A stretch of DNA of 64,000 nucleotides from Pleurodeles waltl (Eukaryota; Chordata; Amphibia; Caudata; Salamandridae), in assembly GCF_031143425.1 (NCBI RefSeq), contig NC_090446.1, positions 1,024,135,066-1,024,199,065 on the forward strand, in the 5' to 3' direction. Below are positions 36,060 through 46,158 of this stretch, one piece after another. The position numbers and the translations under genes were made by a program. A model generated the notes under the pieces. The model worked only from the letters and a program-made list of their open reading frames with translations, ran no database searches and had not been told where the DNA came from. Numbering within the stretch: the first letter of the stretch is position 1; every line of letters starts with the position of its first letter.

Positions 36060-37470
36060 TAAATCTAGTAAGACATTGCTTAAGGCCATCCAAGATTTGG
36101 GGGTAGGTTTGCAGTCAACACGCATTATTTTTGATTTTGCAATGTTGAATTCCTGCGAGTTGGAATGGACGTAGTCTGCAAGGATGTTTAGAGATTCTTG
36201 TAGCCCAACTTTGGTACAGCTGAACAATACCAAGTCGTCCGCGTAAAGTAGATGTGACAGTGCGAAACCACCCAAGCGAGGGGAGTGAGTGTTACTGCGG
36301 TCTAGAGCTTCAGTCGGATCAGCCATTAATAGAATGAACAGGTATGGGGCGAGTACGCAGCCTTGTTCTAGGCCAAGCGTTGTGGGTATTTTTCATGAGA
36401 GCCTTGTGCCATCCCCTATTTTTATGTGTACCCATGTGTCTGAGTATAAAGCAATTATTGTGTTGGGGGGGAGGCCAGGGGGCCCCATTGCTTTAGCTTG
36501 CTCCAGAGTAAGCATCTGTTCACGGTCGAAGGCGGCCTTGAAGTCAATGAAACCAAGATGTAGTTTCCTGTGCTACTGTTTGTTCTGTTCTATCAGGAGG
36601 GAGGTAACTAGGATGTTCCTTGTAGTACCCACTCCTTTTCTGAAACCTGTTTGGTTGATTGGGACGATTTTATGTTTTACAGACCATGTTGTTAATTCAG
36701 CTAGGAGCAGGTAGGCATAGTTCTTTGCCTCACCGTCAATAAGGGCAATTAACCTATAGTCACCTGAATTGTCTCTATTGCTAACTTTGAAGATTGGGTT
36801 GATTATAGAGCCTCACCAACTATCAGGAATACCTCATCCTAAGCTTGCTTCCTGGCAGAAATAGGTTAGCACTTCAGACCAGAAGACTACTTCCTCCGTA
36901 AAGATGGCTTGTGAAAGGCCATTTGGCCCAGGTGCTCCTTCCCGACGGGCTTGTAGGAGTACTCAATGTGTCTTATCGATCAACTGAGTGAGGTCAGTCG
37001 TTTCCCCGTCGTCTAGTGAAATGTTTCCCCTGGTGGGGGACAATGCTGGCAGCTGCGGGGTATTTCCACAGGGGTTAGGCTTTGCTGTGAATATTGCATT
37101 AAGGGGACTTACCCAGGTGTTTTCTGGGATGCTAGATTTGTTGGTTGAATACCCTCGCATGTTTAGGTCATTGATAATACCCGAGAATTCCCTGAGTTTT
37201 TTTTCCTTTTGCAGCATGTGTTATTTTTAGCTTGAGGGAGCTTGATTGTTCGGCCTTCTCTTTACGTAGTTGTCTTTTGTACTCTTTCTTTGATTTCTTT
37301 AATTGTTCCTAGAGTAGCTGGTTGCCTGGGCGGGCCTTCAGCAGTCTAGCAAGCTTCCTTTGAGCTTTTTTTCAAGACTTGGGCTTGTTTTGAAAGGCGG
37401 GCCGGGGGAATTCGTCAAAATGGCACAGATGGTTTGTGATGAGAGAGTTGGTCCAGTATTTTCACTTGGA
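36060..37470 (-). pseudogene. LINE ORF2 reverse transcriptase core
   Basis: On the minus strand, motif A is seen as FIDFKAAFDR (about 36530-36560). Downstream, in frame, come ADPTEALDRSNTHSPRLGGF and LSHLLYADDLVLFSCTKVGL, where YADD is the catalytic aspartate pair of reverse transcriptase. QESLNILADYVHSNSQEFNI and KSKIM follow, the usual 'L..Y....LE.N..K.K.M' block. The upstream part to about 37470 is broken into short frames. The RT would copy the element RNA at the nicked target. The catalytic YADD is intact, but the following region is cut by the MITE. Confidence 0.85.
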
Positions 37471-37477
37471 AGTCCTC

Positions 37478-38530
37478 TTATGCATCCACTATGTATTTGT
37501 GGGTTTTGGGGCTCTCCAACAGCTGTGGTTTTGCAGCTCTAGATAAGTCTCCTATTGTGGCAGATGACCAACGTAATCTCTTCAAGCTTGTTGACTCTGT
37601 TTGCCCTATTTGTGCCGGGGCAGGTTTGTGGACAGGTAAAGAGAACCTTAAGGTCAATATTTGGTACGAGTGATCACTGGAAGTGGTGTATTTTATTTGA
37701 AATTGCTGTACCAAAGGTATCAGAGGTAAAGTGACGAGGGTGTAGTCTAGGATGGACCGTGAGGAGGAGCTGTGAAAGGTGTAACTTGGTGGAGAGTCGC
37801 CAGTGAATCTCCCATTTAATGCCCCAAGTTTGAGATATTCTAGTGATGTCGCTAGTTTTGCTCCCTGCTGGTAACAACGAGTGAAGGTTGATGACACCTG
37901 TGTTGGGACGTTCCAGTAGGAGTTGTCGGCGCTTAGTATTTCATCTGCCTCTTGAGCCTTAAGTAAGTTCAAATTAAAGTCTTCTGTCAGGATGATGTCC
38001 TAGTTGGGATGGGACTGGTGATAGTACCTGATGATGGCAGTAAAGCTGGTTATTGCAGCACGTTTGGGAGCAGACGCATGGTGAACATAGGTGGTGAACA
38101 TAGGTGTTAATCAGTAACACCGGAGGGCTACCATAGGAGTTCCAGTTGCGGAGTTTGAGCACTTGGCAGTCTTTGCATTCATGTGGCAGCACTTCTATAT
38201 TCATTTTCAGGGTCAATGAGAGATAGACTGCTAAGCCAATACTTGGTCCCCCATGCAGCTTGTACTTGACTACGTTTATTTGAAAAGATGTGAAACCTGA
38301 TAGTGGGAGGACCTTTTGTGACCAGGTTTCCTGAAGTGCGATTATGTCCATATTATGCCAGGCTATTGGTGGGGAGCCTGTTTTCAGCAATGATTGAGCA
38401 CCTGCTATGTTCCAGGATAGCTGTTTTAGATGTTTCTTACCTGGACATGCCCGTAATGGGTGTGAGTCTCATGTGAGGCATGGGGCATTGAGGGCTGCCG
38501 GTAGCCACTCCTAACTGGCTCCGATGCGTG
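37478..38530 (-). pseudogene. LINE ORF2 apurinic-type endonuclease
   Basis: Minus-strand frames begin near 38500 and give HLKQLSWNIAGAQSLLKTGS, then WHNMDIIALQETWSQKVLPL and GFTSFQINVVKYKLHGGPSI. A second frame after a shift near 37973 gives LGALNGRFTGDSPPSYTFHS followed by SRSILDYTLVT and SDHSYQILTLRF. WNIAG, LQETW, GALNGR (for the GDFN block), LDY and SDH are, in order, the Asn, Glu, Asp/Asn and His motifs of the exonuclease III-like LINE endonuclease. An in-frame TGA at 38469-38471 lies upstream where CGA is likely ancestral. One frameshift splits it, so the copy is probably inactive. Confidence 0.85.
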
Positions 38531-38653
38531 ACTATTGTATTTGAGTTGGGTGGTGTCAACATCAGGGCAGTGCTTGCTCTACGGGCGAATAGAATGAAAA
38601 AATCCAGCACTCTCAAGATAACGTAATTTATGCATTGTGCTGATATGCTGTTG

Positions 38654-38666
38654 TTTAACCTTTTGC
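38654..38666. repeat. 13-bp target-site duplication, left copy
   Basis: TTTAACCTTTTGC recurs exactly at 40674-40686, delimiting a 2007-bp insertion into the ORF1/ORF2 junction region of the LINE. Confidence 0.85.
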
Positions 38667-38839
38667 ATTGAAGAGTTTAATCCTGAAGACTTATGTTCAA
38701 GATGCATATAAATACTGTTCATTTGCAATGTACTGCTGCAGGCTTTCAGAGTGTGTCAGGGTGTGGTACCCTTTCCAGGGCCTTCTAGAAGTTTCCCTGC
38801 AGCATGCCTGGGTGTGGTTTGTGGGCTGGGCCAAGACTC

Positions 38840-38847
38840 TATATAAG
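38840..38847 (+). promoter_or_regulatory. TATA box candidate
   Basis: TATATAAG lies within CTCTATATAAGGGAGCC, preceded by GC-rich sequence and followed about 30 bp downstream by GCTCACTATTCAGAGG, where transcription might begin. It suggests an RNA polymerase II promoter inside the 2-kb insertion. Confidence 0.5.
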
Positions 38848-39079
38848 GGAGCCAGCCCAGCTCCACATGCTCACTATTCAGAGGTACCGGTGCAGAGTAG
38901 CAGCAACTTCCTGAGCTCCTGTTCCGGAGGACTACTTTGATCTTCCAGGCCTCGCCCTTTCACTTTGCTGGGTGATTCTTGATCAGGGCGGTAAGACGGA
39001 GGTCGAGCTGGGCCCCCGATCCCGTTTTCGAAGGATTTCAAGTTCTTGGGCCTAATTAGCATGATAAATCTATTTTACT

Positions 39080-39900
39080 CTTGTGCGTGTGAAAGTGCGC
39101 TTGATGTTTAATGACATTTACATGCTGGCATTCGAATCGGCTAGACGCGCAATTCTTTCTTTGTATACAAATCTTGATATTCATTGTGCGCAACCATTTA
39201 ATGGCATTTAAAAGGTTGCATTCGAATCAGCAAGACATGCAATTCTTTACTCGAGTACAAATCTTGATATTCATTGTGCGCAACCATTTTATGGTATTTA
39301 CAAGGTTGCATTCGAATCGACAGGACGCACAATTCATTTCCTGTGCTTAATTCATGTTATTCATTGTACGCTACCATTTCTTGGCATTCATATGGTGGTA
39401 TTCGGATCGCCAAGACGCGCAATTCATTTCCTGTGCTTAATTCATGTTATTCATTGTACGCTACCATTTCTTGGCATTCACATGGTGGCTTTCGAATCGG
39501 CAAGACGCGTAATTCATTTCTTGTGTTTAGTTCATGATATTCAGTGTGCGTTACCATTTCATGGCATTCACATGGTGGTATTCGAATCGGCAAGACGCGC
39601 AATTCATTTCCTCTGCTTAATTCTTGATATTCAGTGTGCGCTACCATTTCTTGGCATTCACATGGTGGCCTACGAATCGGCAATATGCGCGATTCATTCC
39701 TTGTGTTAAATTCATGATATTCAATGTGTGCTACCATTTCTTGGTATTCACTTGGTGGCCTTCGAATCGGCAAGACGCGCGATTGATCTCTTGCATATAA
39801 TTCATGATATCCATTGTGTGTTACCACTTCATGCTTTTTACTTGGTGATCTTCGAATCGGCAAGACGCGCAATTCATTCCTCGTGCCTAACTATTCTAGA
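39080..39900. repeat. 90-bp minisatellite, ~9 copies in exact register
   Basis: The anchor TTCGAATCGGCAAGACGCG or a near copy occurs at 39131, 39221, 39311, 39401, 39491, 39581, 39671, 39761 and 39851: always exactly 90 bp apart. Copies differ by substitutions but show no net indel. Because 90 is a multiple of three, frames stay open on both strands: 142 codons on the minus strand (39872-39447) with a 30-residue repeat such as VLPIRRPPCECQEMVAHTEY, and more than 100 codons on the plus strand. No start context, domain or splice evidence supports a gene. Confidence 0.93.
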
Positions 39901-40164
39901 TGTTATATTGTATGTACATAATAAGTCCATCTAGTACAATTCAGTACTCTTTCAAGACAGCTTGTTGACACACGTCCCCTCGCCTTTTCAGGTTCCAACC
40001 ACAGGCTTACCACGGTCTGCATTCATCATTCTTTCTCACTCAACCATACTCTCATTAGGTCTACTCTAAGAAGTCACTACTGACGTTCCTGAGCCCATTC
40101 AACTGATCACGAGGCTCCCTCATTACTTACCTTCGTTACGCACCATCCTGGCCGGCTGGCCCAG

Positions 40165-40200
40165 CCTTGATAAAGTCACTGTTGTGACGAAACACATGTT
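40165..40200 (+). ncRNA. Hairpin motif resembling a hammerhead ribozyme core
   Basis: CCTTGATAAAGTCACTGTTG followed by TGACGAAACACATG. GTCAC and GTGAC form a perfect 5-bp stem with a TGTT loop, flanked by TTGATAA(A) and GAAAC. A hammerhead core is CUGANGA, stem II, GAAA; here there are two substitutions and one extra A. A related motif exists on the minus strand at 52761-52797. It could be a decayed ribozyme or simply a conserved hairpin of the element; self-cleavage is not shown. Confidence 0.35.
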
Positions 40201-40686
40201 GGCTGTATCTCGCTGATGACACAATGATTTCCAGCATCTACAAATAAAAGACACCCTCTACAAACAGGACTTGAGACTCCATTCAACCTTGCATCATAGC
40301 AACATACCATAAGGGATACTTATCCCTGCCATACTACTGGACTATACTTTCTGTGTGCTGTGGCCAATTTGTCCAACAATTCATATAATGTTATAGAAAC
40401 CTTTCAGATTATTTCCTGGTCCTCATAAAGACTATTCTTGAATTTGAAAGTGTAATGCTAGAAGGTTCTGATGTTTCTAATCCATTTGTAACATTTCATT
40501 GAGTGGTTCATTAGAAAATGGTACTAATCTTTCTTGATTACCTCACAGGTATCCAGACATCTTGAGGCCTAGTTATTTAAGTTCATGCTTAAGTTATCCG
40601 TGTTTCCAATATGACAATGCTTAGAGTCATATCCTAGTAATGATTAATATGGTAGAATCTTGATATTGTGTGTTTTAACCTTTTGC

Positions 40687-41302
40687 TTCCTACAGGTCTC
40701 CTTCCCAGCTGTTCCCTACCTAATCCCCTTTTCCCCACTTGGACTCTCTTAGATTCTGTGACATTCTAATCAGAGTATTGGAGCTGTCTTGTGGTGGACT
40801 TGTTGGGAACGTGCACAGACCCCGAGGATCTGACAGGTGGGTGCATTGATTACCAGAGGGGGAGAAGGAGGCTCCAAGGGCAGTTCGACCACTGCCTTGG
40901 AAGCGCTAGTGCTCAGGAGTGGGAGTGGGTATCTATCCGGTGGTGGCCTTGTTATAGAGATCCCCCAGGTTTCGAAACGGGAGGTGAACATCAGGATGTG
41001 ATTGGCTATTTCTGTTGTTTCCCAGGTTGTTAGGGTGGCTTCTGCTCAGTTGTTGTCCTTGTCAGGTTGGAATTCTACAGATATTAGATCTGTGGAGGAC
41101 AGGGTGCTGAGCTCTGGGACTGCCTTTAGGAGCCTCATGATGTTCCCTCTGTTCAGGATGTCGTGGTTCCCTGGGAGGTGTAGTGTGGCAGGAATCGCAA
41201 CTCGAGGGGGAGGTCATCTTTCACTGCTATCTGTGATTGTCGAAGCAATGTGTTGTGTGCAAGTACCATGCTGGGAATTCTTTGGCACGTGGGAGAGTAT
41301 GG
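40687..41302 (-). pseudogene. LINE remnant between ORF1 and ORF2
   Basis: Minus-strand fragments such as the 73-residue frame 40991-40770 (proline-rich) carry no recognised domain. By position they connect the ORF1 region (above 42690) to ORF2 (below 38530), so they probably belong to the end of ORF1. The assignment rests only on position. Confidence 0.4.
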
Positions 41303-42690
41303 GTCAATCAATCAATCAATCAGGGAATTTGTAAAGCGCACTACTCACCCATGAGGGTCGCAAGGCGCTGAGGGGGGAGCTGCTACTGCTCGAACTGCTA
41401 TGACTTGAGATGTCTCCTGAAGGTAAGGAAGTCCTTGGTCTGACGCAGGTGGGTGGGAAGAGTGTTCCGCGTCTTGGTGATGAGATGCAAGAACGATCTG
41501 CCGCCGGTGGTTGTTCTGCGGATGAGTGGGATGGTGGCGAGGGCAAGGTCGGCGGAGCGAAGCTGTCGGGTCGGGGTGCAGAAGGAGAGCCGCCTGTTGA
41601 GGTATTCTGGTCCGGTGTTGTGCAGTGCCTTGTGAGCGTGGATGAGGAGTTTGAAGGTGATCCTCTTGTTGATCGGGAGCCAATGCAGGTCTCTCAGGTG
41701 AGCTGTGATGTGGCAGTGGCGGGGTGTGTCCAGGATGAGGAGTGCAGAGGCGTTCTGGATGCGTTGCAGTCTTTTCTGAAGTTTGCCCGTGGTTCCTACG
41801 TAGAGGGCATTGCCATAGTCCAGTTTGCTGCTCACAAGAGCTTGGATGGCTGTTCTTCTGGTTTCAGTTGGGATCCATTTGTAGATCTTCCCAAGCATGA
41901 GTGTGTTGAAGCAGGAGGAGGAGATGATGTTGACTTGCTGGGTCATAGATAGTGAAGAGTCCAGGATGAATCCCAGGTTGCATGCGTGGTTGGTGGGTGT
42001 CGATGCGGTTATTAGTGTGGCAGGCCACCAGGAGTCGTCCCATGTTGAGGGGGTGGAGCCGAAGATGAGGACCTCATTCTTGTCGGAATTCAGTTTAAGG
42101 CAGCTGTTCTTCATCCATTCGGGGATGGCCTTCATTCCTTTGTGGAGATTGGTCTTGGTGGTGTCCTTGGTGAGGGAAAGGATCAGCTGGGTGTCATAGG
42201 TTTATGAGATGATGTTGAGGTTGTGAGATCGGGCGAAGTTAGCAAGCGGAGCCATGTAGACGTTGAAGAGGGCCAGGCTGAGGGACCAACTCTGGGGTAT
42301 GCCGCAGATGATTTTGGTGGCTTCAGAGCAGAATGGAGGAAGTTGGACTCTCTGAGTCCTGCAGGTGAGAAAGGAGTTGATCCAGTCCAGGTCTCTGTTG
42401 CGGATTTCTGCTTCACTGAGGCATGTGTGTAGGGTGTGGTGGCAGACGGTGTTGAACAAGGCTGAGAGGTACAGGAGGATGAGGGCAGCGGTTTTGCTGT
42501 TGTCCAGTATGGTTCTGATGTCGGTGGCGTCAATGAGGACAGTTTCGGTGCTACGGTATCTGTGGAATCCGGATTGGGTTGGGCCCAGAGTGCTGTTCTC
42601 CTCAAGGAAATGGGTGAGGTTTGGAGCTTTCTGAGTTGCACACGCTGTTAGATTTTTCTGGAGCTCGAATTAGCAGACTTTGAGTCTGAT
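41303..42690 (-). mobile_element. L2-type LINE copy, 3' half of ORF2
   Basis: The minus-strand open frame 42135-41398 (245 residues) gives WMKNSCLKLNSDKNEVLIFG, LVSSKLDYGNALYVGTTGKL, LQRIQNASALLILDTPRHCH and LRDLHWLPINKRITFKLLIH, ending TFRRHLKS. These are the ordered post-RT blocks of L2/CR1-group ORF2. Upstream in shifted frames are a NVYMAPLANFARSHNLNIIS segment and a damaged active site (YTYD for YADD). The 3' end shows GCGCTTTACAAATTCCC on the minus strand followed by (TGAT)n at 41308-41326, the L2 tail. It is 5'-truncated near 42690 and inserted in the ORF1 region of the larger LINE. Confidence 0.9.
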
Positions 42691-44707
42691 AGGGAGCTGT
42701 GGCTATGTGCATGAGTGGCCCTCGTCTTAATGGGGTAGCTGGAGTTACCACGACTGAGCTGCCGTGGGGGACTGTGTTTACTGTCAGACTGATTTTTTAG
42801 GGGAGGCAACTGTGTTGGTTCTTTGGGCTTCTAGGTTGGTGGGCTGGCAGCTTGGCCTAGAGCCAGTGGGTTTGGGGTCTTTGGTCTAGCGTAAGTTTGA
42901 TAGTCACATTTCCTCACCAGGGGGAATGGGCTGTGTGGTATTGTCGCACCTGATCGGTAGTTAGAGGTAAAGTCTGATGCTGCTGCAAATCTTGATCCGG
43001 CTGTAGGCTGCTGATGGTTGGATACTGTTGGGGGAGCATGGGCTGAGTGAGAGCATGAGGAGGGTCAAGCCCTTTTACCATGAGGAGTGGTTGCTTATCA
43101 GTGGTGTCTGGGGCTCTGATCCTATGATTTGAGGACGTGGCTTGTGATTCAGGAAGAGCGGTCCGGGGGTTGGATGTGGGCTGTCAATAGATTTTGATCT
43201 ATATGCAGGCCTGTTAAACCCCACTCTTGGGGTTTTTTCTTGCTAAAGAGGTTGGTCATTTTGGAGAGGGCAGCGTAATCTAGTATAGAGGATGGCAGGG
43301 ATGAATCTGCCTGAGCGGACAGGCTGCTGTGGTACAGTGTGCTGGTGTTTTTGTCTGCCATCTTTGGTACTGCGTTGGTAGATTGTTTAGCAAAGACTGC
43401 GAATATTTTTTTGCATGACCCGTCATTATGGTCGGATTGCTTCTTCCTGGCTTTTCCTAAGCATTTATGTTGTCTTTTTGTTAGTTTTGGATGTGCTGTT
43501 TCGTTGCTAGGCCAGGGTTAGTCTGAGGAGTGATCTGGGAGTGATCACAGATTGGCTTGTGTTGGCTAGGGGTCGCACCCGGTTTTAGGGTGTGGCTTGC
43601 AGTAGGGGGTGACAGTGTTGCTTCTTGATTCCTGACAGGTTGCAATGATGTTAGTATGTTCAACAGAATTTCTGGAAGTACAAAAGGTTTGTCAATGATT
43701 GGTCTGCAGGCACAACGCTCTCAGTTTGGTGTAGGGCCTGCTGCTGGTTTCGCTATTAGAGAAGTGATGGTATCCATTTTCTGGTTTATTCCCACAATTT
43801 GCTCAGCAATTAAGTTCACAATGTTGATTTGTGTATTGAGTTTGTCCAACTGAAAGTTTAGAACTTCAATGGATGATTTTAAGGCTGGGAGTAGACAGTC
43901 CCACCACAATGTGGTGGTGGGCTCTTGATTATCTACTTGATCAAGTGACTGTGTTGAGGCTTTTCCTGTTTTTTGGTTGTGCATCCGTAGAGGAGAAGAG
44001 TTTTGCTGAAGGACTGGTAGGTCTGGGTCATTGCTGTCTTGTCTTGGTGTGTCTTGCGTTAGATAGTAGTTTGTGGGGGACCTTGTATTGATGGGTGACG
44101 GCATGTGACTGGCCGGAGGGGTTTCCAGAGTGTGATCCCATTTGGTTCGTACAGAGGGGTTGGCATCCTAGTAGTGGATAGTTTTGACTTCTAATGCCTG
44201 AAGCAATTCAGCGTTGTTTGAAAGGGAGGGAGAGTGGGACCAAAGTGTGTCTGTGCGCAGGCTGAGCACAGGTTGCTTTACTGAGTTTACCACTGAAGGG
44301 CTGGTTGCTACGGGGGTCTGTGCCGGAGTGTGAGTTTAGGAGAGTAGATGAAGGTTGTCATTTATCGTTGCAGAGGACCTGTGGATCTGGGCTACTGTTT
44401 CTATGGTTTTTGCGAAGACAGGGGTGCCGTGGTTGAGTGGGGTGAGTTTTAGGACTTGTTTGGCGGCTAGTGATTTTGTAAGTTTCAACTGAGACACTAT
44501 CACCTGATGTGGGGTGTGCACACCATTTACTTCTGGTGCAGAGCTCCTCTTGATTGGAATGATAGGGCTGGGAAGGGCAGAGGCGTCGTCTGAAATTGTA
44601 TATATTGTAGCCATTGGGTCCTCCAGGAAAGGGAAAAGCTTTGTTGTTGGTGCCTGCAGAGGTTTCAACTTGGTGGTGGTGTTCACTGGTGATCCCTCAC
44701 TAAGCAC
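42691..44707 (-). pseudogene. LINE ORF1 region
   Basis: Minus-strand frames in order: 44707-44336 (MLSEGSPVNTTTKLKPLQAP, S/T/P-rich), 44104-43721, 43663-43481 and 43361-43149. The second includes WWDCLLPALKSSIEVLNFQL then DKLNTQINIVNLIAEQIVGI and NQKMDTITSLIAKP, a heptad-patterned segment likely to be a coiled coil, typical of LINE ORF1 proteins that trimerise and bind the element RNA. No zinc knuckle or RRM was identified. Frames are separated by shifts or stops, and the region is cut by the L2 insertion. Confidence 0.6.
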
Positions 44708-46144
44708 AGGGGGCTTGTACGTGACTTGATTACAATTAGCGGCCGGTTCTTGCCAGATCGCATTGCCCGACTCTAGGGTTCAAATGGCGGGCTTTCGGGG
44801 TTGTTTGAAAAGATGGATTGGAAGAGGAGGAGAGTCTCAGAAGGGGGGAGCCCCCATCACAAGCTGCACCAAGGCATAGCTTGGCCGCTTCTGTGGCACA
44901 GAGCTCAACCTACTTATAGGGGACCTAAAGCCACCCAGACCCTCCTGCGGCACCTGCATCATCTTTGACTGAGGCCTCCAAGTTCCGTTGCTTCTCCTCA
45001 GGAGGTACTCAGCAGGTAGGTGCTTGGTAGGGCTAGATGGTTAAGTCAGTTTTGTACAGCCTACCCAAATGCTGCTGCTGTGGTTGTGGTCTCAGCTTCC
45101 GGTTGGTCCAGGCTGTTCCTGCGCCGTCTCGCCTCCCTGGTTCCCCCTTTACCTGCCAGGGGGGTGGGAGGGGCACCAGCGTGCTGGGACTGGCTAGGGC
45201 TGGCACTGGCAAAGGCGAAGGCCGATGAGGACAGTCGGGGCCAGCAAGCCAAGTGAGAACAGTGTTGAACCAGGGTCCGGGCTCCTCCCAGATACTGCTA
45301 TGGTTGCGGTGCAGGTGTACCTTTATGTTCCGTGCAGCACCTAGCGACGCCTGTCCTCCTCGTCCCCACCTTGCCTGCCCCCTTGCCGGTGGGAAGGGCA
45401 TAAGCATGCTGGTGCTGGTGTACTAGATTAACTTCCGAGCTTTCCTAAGGTTGCCCTAGAGTGCCTAGGGTTGGATCTTGCCCATGGTGCACTGGCACAT
45501 CCTGTGGGCTTCTCAGTTTCTAGTTGATTCAGCGCCACCTCACCTCCCTGGCTCCCACTTGCCTGCCAGGGGATAGGAGGGGCACAAACGCCCTGGGGCT
45601 GGAGCTAGGGCTGGCTGACTCCAAAGGTCCATGTAAATAGCCAGGAGGCATTAGGTAAGTATGCTGTCTGGTGTAGTTAGGGTTGGTTGGAGGGGGCCTG
45701 GGGGGCTGCCAGGGGTGTGCTGATGTGTGGGCAGGCACCAGCATGGGAGCAGTCAGTCAGGCAGGCAGGCAGGTAGGTAGGTGCACCCCTGCTCACTGGT
45801 GGGAGTTTGGGTGGACAGAGGTGGAGTGGGCTGGGAGGAGGGACGATCTGCCTCAATCCCGCCTGCCACGGTTCCCCCCCCCGACTGACCTCAACTCTGC
45901 CTCGTCAACCCGCGAACATCCTGCAGGAGACTGGTGACCGGGAGACAGGAAGGCGGACTGGAAGAGGGTTGGAGTCTGCCAAGCCAAGGCGCCGAGCCGT
46001 CCAGATCCAACCCCATACGCCATCAGCTTCAGCCGCCCTCCTGCCCGGCTGCTCCGGCTGCTCCGACGATCGGTGCTGGCTCCTCCCCTTCCTGCTGACG
46101 TGCGGCTGAGTGTTCTCCCGTGCGTTGGCGTCAGCATCTCCAAA
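44708..46144 (-). promoter_or_regulatory. GC-rich 5' region of the LINE with tandem blocks
   Basis: By position this is the 5' untranslated region of the minus-strand LINE, since the 14-bp duplication sits immediately beyond it. It is the only long GC-rich stretch here apart from the MITEs. A block resembling CTCCCTGGTTCCCC...CCTGCCAGGGG..GGGAGGGGC recurs around 45130-45215, 45355-45420 and 45545-45620, followed by GGCTAGGGCTGG. These are imperfect tandem copies about 180-230 bp apart. Such monomers are known as promoters in some L1 families. That they act as a promoter here is inference. Confidence 0.5.
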
Positions 46145-46158
46145 GAGCTTGCAAATGA
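46145..46158. repeat. 14-bp target-site duplication, right copy
   Basis: Exact repeat of 33660-33673 (GAGCTTGCAAATGA), closing the LINE insertion. Confidence 0.9.

Larger units (their letters stand above)
38667..40673 (+). mobile_element. 2-kb non-coding retroelement-like insertion
   Basis: Lies between exact 13-bp direct repeats, a length typical of reverse-transcribed (LINE or Penelope-like) insertions and too long for LTR elements. Near the left end is a promoter-like region with TATATAAG at 38840-38847. It is followed by a 90-bp minisatellite (about 39080-39900), a hairpin motif at 40165-40200 and an AATAAA at 40243-40248. No protein domain is seen. The combination of promoter, repeat, hairpin and poly(A) signal looks like the terminal repeat of a Penelope-like or related element that travels without its coding body. 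That class is an inference. Confidence 0.6.
33674..46144 (-). mobile_element. Full-length APE-type LINE with nested insertions
   Basis: Bounded by the perfect 14-bp duplication GAGCTTGCAAATGA on both sides. The minus-strand 3' end (33674) carries a TTTATCATTA-type tail after an AATAAA-like word. The 5' end at 46144 begins with GC-rich sequence. In order on the minus strand are the 5' region (about 46144-44710), ORF1 (about 44707-42700 and 41300-40690), ORF2 endonuclease (38530-37478), reverse transcriptase (about 37200-36060) and a C-terminal region (35457-34919). Insertions: MITE 34071-34686, MITE 35458-36059, a 2007-bp element 38667-40673, and an L2 at 41303-42690. Without them the LINE is about 7.8 kb. 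The family (CR1/Rex/I-like) is not resolved. Confidence 0.85.

Noticed and set aside
34006..36174. Several 100+ codon frames in GC-rich sequence
   Set aside because: They lie in palindromic MITEs and have mirrored frames on both strands.
39131..39900. Regularly spaced repeats as a CRISPR array
   Set aside because: The 'spacers' are themselves repeated and the context is eukaryotic; it is a 90-bp minisatellite.
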